A DNA stretch of 9,962 bases. Source: Xanthobacteraceae bacterium. GTDB taxonomy: Bacteria > Pseudomonadota > Alphaproteobacteria > Rhizobiales > Xanthobacteraceae. The stretch is taken from positions 1 to 9,962 of the forward strand of contig JASHXX010000362.1 in NCBI GenBank assembly GCA_030043335.1, given 5' to 3'. Shown here one piece after another: positions 6,731-9,962 of this stretch. Below the pieces are notes generated by a model. That model did no database searches and was not told where the DNA came from. It saw only the letters and a list, made by a program, of their open reading frames with translations. The position numbers and the translations under genes were made by a program. Each line of letters begins with the position of its first letter. Position 1 is the first letter of the stretch.

Positions 6731-7189
6731 CTATGCGGGTTTGGCGCCGTAGACCTCATCGGCGCGGCGCTCGAACGCCCCGGCGAAGCGGCGAAAGGCC
6801 GCGTCGAACACGGCGCCCATCAGCATGCCGAGGGTGCGGCTGCGAAACTCATAAGCGATGAAAAAATCGACGTCGCAGAGCCGGGCCTCGACGGCGCGGA
6901 ATCGCCAGCGGTTGTTGAGCTGGCGGAACGGGCCTTCGAGATATTGGACCAGGATTTCCATGTTCGGCCGGTCGAGCGTCACCCGGCTGGTGAAGGTCTC
7001 GCGAATGAGCTTGTAGGCGATCGTCATGTCGGCGACGATCACCTCCTTAGCGCCCTCCTTTGTCCGCTTGCGCACCGTGAGCGACTGGCACAGCGGCACG
7101 AATTCGGGGTAGCGCTCGACGTCGGCGACAAGGTCGAACATATCGGACGCGGCGTGACACACCCGCCGCGTGGTCGACAATTGCGGCAT
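6731..7189 (-). CDS. ratA: RatA / COQ10-like START-domain protein (SRPBCC superfamily)
   Basis: This is a 152-aa cytosolic protein of the polyketide cyclase/COQ10 group. Visible hallmarks are an N-terminal ADVERYPEFVPLC segment (about 22-34), EGPFRQLNNRWRF in the middle, and a long C-terminal helix ending GAFERRADEVYG, which closes the hydrophobic pocket. Mitochondrial COQ10 binds coenzyme Q and supports respiration. The E. coli homologue RatA was reported to act on ribosome association, and annotation pipelines often label this family as a toxin-antitoxin component. A ubiquinone-chaperone role is the more plausible reading here, but the sequence alone cannot decide. The frame is open upstream to 7243. 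The ATG at 7189 is chosen because homology starts there and it lies four bases after the lipA stop, implying an operon with lipA. The first upstream codons would overlap lipA and look non-homologous. Confidence 0.92.
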   Translation of the reverse strand: MPQLSTTRRVCHAASDMFDLVADVERYPEFVPLCQSLTVRKRTKEGAKEVIVADMTIAYKLIRETFTSRVTLDRPNMEILVQYLEGPFRQLNNRWRFRAVEARLCDVDFFIAYEFRSRTLGMLMGAVFDAAFRRFAGAFERRADEVYGAKPA

Positions 7190-7193
7190 TCGA

Positions 7194-8147
7194 TCAACGC
7201 GCCGCCCGCAGCGCCTTGAGCCGGGCGAAGTCGGCGCCGGCATGATGCGAGGAGCGGGTCAGCGGGCTCGCCGACACCATCAGGAATCCCTTGGCACGGG
7301 CGATCGCCGCCAGCGCCTTGAACTCCTCAGGCGGCACGAACCGCGCTACCGGATGATGCTTGGGCGACGGCTGCAGATATTGGCCGATGGTCAGAAAATC
7401 GACGTCGGCTGAGCGCAGATCGTCCATCACCTGCAGCACTTCGCCGCGCTCCTCGCCGAGCCCGACCATGATTCCGGATTTGGTGAAGAGGCGCGGGTCA
7501 AGCTCCTTCGCCCGCTGCAAGAGCCGGATCGAGGCGAAGTAGCGCGCCCCAGGACGCACCGAAAGGTATTTGGACGGCACCGTCTCGAGATTGTGGTTGA
7601 AGACATCGGGCCGCGCCGCAACCACGATCTCCGCCGCGCCGTCCTTGCGCAGAAAATCCGGCGTCAGCACCTCGATGGTGGCGTTGGGGCAGCGCGCGCG
7701 GATCGCGCCGATCACCGCGGCGAAATGCGCCGCGCCGCCGTCGGCGAGATCGTCGCGATCGACCGACGTGACGACGACATGGGCGAGGCCGAGTTTTTCG
7801 GTCGCCGCCGCGACATGCGCCGGCTCGGCTGCATCGAGCGCGCCGGGCAACCCGGTCTTGACGTTGCAGAACGCGCAAGCCCGCGTGCAGGTGTCGCCCA
7901 TGATCATGAAGGTGGCGTGCTTCTGTTCCCAGCACTCGCCGATATTCGGGCAGCCGGCCTCCTCGCACACCGTGTGCAAGCCGTTCTCGCGCACGATTCG
8001 CCGCGTCTCGGCATAGCCCGGCGAGACCGGCGCCTTGACGCGGATCCAATCGGGCTTGCGCAGCGAAGGCTTATCGGGCCGATGCGCCTTTTCCGGATGG
8101 CGCGGCGGCCGGGCTTGGCCCGGCACAGTATCGATGACAACGGCCAT
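7194..8147 (-). CDS. lipA: Lipoyl synthase LipA
   Basis: This 317-aa radical SAM enzyme inserts two sulfur atoms into protein-bound octanoyl groups to form lipoyl cofactors on 2-oxoacid dehydrogenases and GcvH. Both iron-sulfur cluster motifs are intact. The auxiliary cluster cysteines C61, C66 and C72 lie in [13 protein letters not shown], and the radical SAM CX3CX2C cysteines C87, C91 and C94 lie in CTRACAFC. The auxiliary cluster serine is in the C-terminal RSS motif at 298-300. Other family blocks are [14 protein letters not shown] and [12 protein letters not shown]. The length is normal. The start ATG at 8147 has GGAG five bases upstream. It leads a minus-strand run lipA-ratA-NUDIX/macro-patatin. 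In related Rhizobiales I recall lpdA or pyruvate dehydrogenase genes just upstream; here the upstream neighbour is a divergent DUF1800 gene. Confidence 0.98.
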   Translation of the reverse strand: MAVVIDTVPGQARPPRHPEKAHRPDKPSLRKPDWIRVKAPVSPGYAETRRIVRENGLHTVCEEAGCPNIGECWEQKHATFMIMGDTCTRACAFCNVKTGLPGALDAAEPAHVAAATEKLGLAHVVVTSVDRDDLADGGAAHFAAVIGAIRARCPNATIEVLTPDFLRKDGAAEIVVAARPDVFNHNLETVPSKYLSVRPGARYFASIRLLQRAKELDPRLFTKSGIMVGLGEERGEVLQVMDDLRSADVDFLTIGQYLQPSPKHHPVARFVPPEEFKALAAIARAKGFLMVSASPLTRSSHHAGADFARLKALRAAR

Positions 8148-8347
8148 GACGGCTCCGAGGAGGTGCTCGCCTCCCCCGATACTTACGAGGCGCTATACCT
8201 GACCGCAAGCCAGCGAGAGCCAGACAACACAACGTCGCCGCCGGCGGTGATGAACAATTTGTAAGGAACTCAGCGCGGTTCCGGCATTTCCAAAGTAAGT
8301 TTCGCCACAATAAATTGCTCGACTACGCCAGCGGCGGAGGATCTGCT
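8148..8347. promoter_or_regulatory. Divergent intergenic region between lipA and the DUF1800 gene
   Basis: These 200 bases separate two divergent genes and should contain both promoters, though I could not place a convincing -35/-10 pair. It holds a GGAGG/CCTCC inverted repeat (8159-8163 with 8170-8174) in the lipA leader, a near-perfect palindrome TCGCCGCC-GGCGGTGA (8235-8250, one mismatched pair), and GGAAC-N8-GTTCC (8265-8269 with 8278-8282). The last two are spaced by 14 bases and lie 65-110 bases before the DUF1800 start, a plausible place for an operator. No gene is seen here. Confidence 0.4.
8336..8340 (+). promoter_or_regulatory. Shine-Dalgarno GGAGG deciding the DUF1800 GTG start
   Basis: A perfect GGAGG stands seven bases before GTG 8348. 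It favours this start over the in-frame TTG at 8315. Confidence 0.65.
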
Positions 8348-9799
8348 GTGACGGCCCGGGGAAAGGAAGCGGCAGCGCTTGCCCTGCATCGGTTCGGTTT
8401 CGGACCGGTGCGCGACCAGATTGCCGCGTTCGCCGGCGACCCGCGCGGTGCGATACTCGCCGATTTGGAGCGGCCGCAAGCCGGCCGCGGGGCGGCTGCG
8501 GACCTGCCCTCGAGCGGCGAGGCGGCTCGCGCCGTGTTCGAGTTCCGCGCCGAGCAGCAGGCGAAAACAAAGCTCGCGGAGCGCACCAAGAAGGAAGCCG
8601 AAGCCAGGCGCGCGGCGACCGGCATGTCGGACGTTGCCGATGCCGCGGCAGGCGCGGCCTCCGCGGCGGCGCAGCCGGACGACAAGGTTGCGGCAAAGCA
8701 GCCGCAGTTGCCGGCTTTGCTGGTGCAAAACGAAGCCAAGGTGCGCTACGACGCCGCTGTCGACGCCGAGATCGGTTTCGTCGAGCGGCTGGTATGGTTC
8801 TGGTCGAATCATTTCTGCATTTCGACCGACAAGATCGCATCGATGGCGGGCGCCTATGAGCGCGAGGGGATTCGCCCGCACGTGCTCGGCCGCTTCACCG
8901 ACATGCTGATCGCGGCCGAAAGCCATCCGGCCATGCTGGTCTATCTCGACAACGTCGAATCGATGGGCGCGAATTCCGTCGCCGGCATCAATCGCGACAA
9001 GGGTCTCAACGAAAATCTCGCTCGCGAGATTCTCGAGCTGCATACGCTCGGGGTGCGCAGCGGCTATTCGCAGGCCGATGTCACCAGCTTCGCCAACGTG
9101 CTGACCGGCTGGACCTGGGTTGCACTGGGCGAACCCAACCACGGCGGCGAATTCGTGTTCGTCAAGCGGCTGCACGAGCCCGGCGAGCAGCTCGTACTCG
9201 GCAGGCGGTATGCCGACGGCGGCGTCGAGCAGGGCCGCGCCGTGCTCGCCGATCTGGCGCGCCATCCGGCGACCGCGCAGCACGTCGCCAAAAAACTGGC
9301 GCGCCATTTCGTCGCCGATGAGCCGCCGCCGACGCTGGTCGCCACACTGGAACGGACATTCAAGGATACGGACGGCGATCTCAAGCGGGTCGCCGAAGCG
9401 CTGATCTTGGCGGACGAGAGCTGGACGCCGCAACGCACCAAGCTCAAGCGCCCCTCGGAATGGATCGCCGGTATCCTGCACAGCACGGGCGTGCATCCGA
9501 GCATTGTCGGCCGGGTGATGGGCGCACAGGCCTTGCTCGGCGAGCCGCTGTGGCGGCCGCCGGCGCCCAATGGTTATCCCGATACCGAGGCGGCGTGGAT
9601 CGACGGCGTGCCGCAGCGGCTTGATATTGCCAGCGAGGCGGCACAGCGGCTGCCGCCGCAGACCGATCCGTTCGCCCTGATCGACAGCGCGCTTGGGCCG
9701 CTCGCCTCGCGCGAGACCCGCGACACCGTCGCGCGGGCCGAAAGCCGCACCCAAGCGCTGGCGCTGCTGATGATGGCGCCGGAGTATCTGCGGAGATGA
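8348..9799 (+). CDS. DUF1800 family protein
   Basis: This is a 483-aa protein of the DUF1800 family, whose biochemical function is not established as far as I know. Supporting segments are HRFGFGP near the N-terminus (14-20), FWSNHF near 151-156, and the family hallmark LNENLAREILELHTLGV at 220-236, followed by an LTGWTW block. The start is GTG 8348, chosen for its GGAGG; an in-frame TTG at 8315 would add 11 residues. No signal peptide is visible. Residues about 56-124 are a low-complexity Ala/Lys/Glu-rich stretch that looks like a charged helix and linker inserted before the conserved core. The stop is preceded by the GGAG used by the next gene, a DUF1501 protein. DUF1800-DUF1501 pairs are widespread in bacteria, and the two proteins probably act together, with the DUF1501 partner exported. 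Confidence 0.93.
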   Translation: MTARGKEAAALALHRFGFGPVRDQIAAFAGDPRGAILADLERPQAGRGAAADLPSSGEAARAVFEFRAEQQAKTKLAERTKKEAEARRAATGMSDVADAAAGAASAAAQPDDKVAAKQPQLPALLVQNEAKVRYDAAVDAEIGFVERLVWFWSNHFCISTDKIASMAGAYEREGIRPHVLGRFTDMLIAAESHPAMLVYLDNVESMGANSVAGINRDKGLNENLAREILELHTLGVRSGYSQADVTSFANVLTGWTWVALGEPNHGGEFVFVKRLHEPGEQLVLGRRYADGGVEQGRAVLADLARHPATAQHVAKKLARHFVADEPPPTLVATLERTFKDTDGDLKRVAEALILADESWTPQRTKLKRPSEWIAGILHSTGVHPSIVGRVMGAQALLGEPLWRPPAPNGYPDTEAAWIDGVPQRLDIASEAAQRLPPQTDPFALIDSALGPLASRETRDTVARAESRTQALALLMMAPEYLRR

Positions 9800-9801
9800 G
9801 A

Positions 9802-9962
9802 ATGACCGCGTTGCATGCCCCCTCGCGCCGGGAAATGCTGCTCGCTTCGGGCACGCTGTTCGCGTGGGCGTATCTGCCGAAGCTGGCCCATGCCGAGGGG
9901 CGCGATCCACGCTTTCTTGCCATCATTCTGCGCGGCGCGCTGGACGGAATTGCCGCCATCGC
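9802..9962 (+). CDS. DUF1501 family protein with Tat-like signal, N-terminal part (runs off right edge)
   Basis: The first 53 codons are visible. The N-terminus has SRREMLL (residues 8-14), a twin-arginine export motif, then a hydrophobic stretch to an AHA cleavage-like site at 29-31. The mature part begins with FLAIILRGALDGIAAI, typical of DUF1501 proteins, which belong to the sulfatase/alkaline-phosphatase-like fold. Function is not established; a periplasmic location is inferred. The start at ATG 9802 has GGAG (9792-9795) six bases upstream. An alternative ATG at 9796 overlaps the DUF1800 stop as ATGA but abuts the GGAG directly. Either way it is co-translated with the DUF1800 gene. Confidence 0.87.
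   Translation, partial: MTALHAPSRREMLLASGTLFAWAYLPKLAHAEGRDPRFLAIILRGALDGIAAI

Noticed and set aside
6731..7189. RatA as the toxin of a type II toxin-antitoxin system
   Set aside because: No partner antitoxin is present, the neighbour is lipA, and the fold is the COQ10/START family of alphaproteobacterial core genomes. A toxin role is not supported by the context.
8159..8174. GGAGG/CCTCC inverted repeat in the lipA leader as a regulatory hairpin
   Set aside because: Five base pairs with a six-base loop is short for GC-rich DNA, and it does not include the GGAG next to the lipA start, so ribosome-site masking is not indicated.
8270..9910. A 546-codon minus-strand open frame opposite the DUF1800 gene
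   Set aside because: It lies antisense to a gene with clear family motifs, is rich in Arg/Gly/Ala, and extends through the DUF1800-DUF1501 junction. It is a GC shadow.
1..9962. Search for CRISPR arrays, tRNA/rRNA genes, transposases, integrases, TIR or CD-NTase genes
   Set aside because: Nothing matching was seen on either strand. In particular, no second-messenger synthase accompanies the patatin gene.

Overview
The window looks like a chromosomal segment of a high-GC alphaproteobacterium, most likely Rhizobiales near Bradyrhizobium/Rhodopseudomonas. The reasons are a fused ispDF gene next to a divergent dusB, a lipA-ratA pair with a 4-base gap, and a DUF1800-DUF1501 pair. The placement rests on protein motifs and remembered gene order, not on a database search.

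Layout, left to right. (1) The N-terminal end of dusB (tRNA-dihydrouridine synthase) runs leftward off the window. (2) A 195-base divergent gap follows, then ispDF (non-mevalonate isoprenoid synthesis) and a stand-alone CinA C-terminal domain gene, coupled to ispDF by a GTGA overlap. (3) On the minus strand, convergent with cinA, lies a two-gene cassette. It holds a NUDIX-macro domain fusion (about 437 aa) and, with no base between stop and start, a 1076-aa protein with about 12-13 predicted membrane segments and a C-terminal patatin-like lipase domain. (4) Upstream of the cassette on the same strand are ratA (START/COQ10-like) and lipA (lipoyl synthase). (5) After a 200-base divergent gap come a DUF1800 gene and the start of a DUF1501 gene with a Tat-like signal, running off the right edge.

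The housekeeping genes are ordinary. The part worth attention is the 4.5-kb cassette at about 2099-6643, which sits where I would expect cinA and ratA to be close neighbours. It joins two modules known for handling ADP-ribose or nucleotide ligands (an intact NUDIX box and a diverged macro domain) to a membrane-anchored patatin lipase with complete catalytic motifs. That resembles the sensor/effector logic of nucleotide-signalled bacterial immunity (patatin effectors in CBASS, macro-domain effectors in type II Thoeris). No signal-producing enzyme (TIR, CD-NTase, SIR2) is visible, so a defence or stress role is a hypothesis only.

No tRNA, rRNA, CRISPR array, insertion sequence, integrase or attachment site was found. 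All long open frames antisense to the genes listed are GC-driven shadows.
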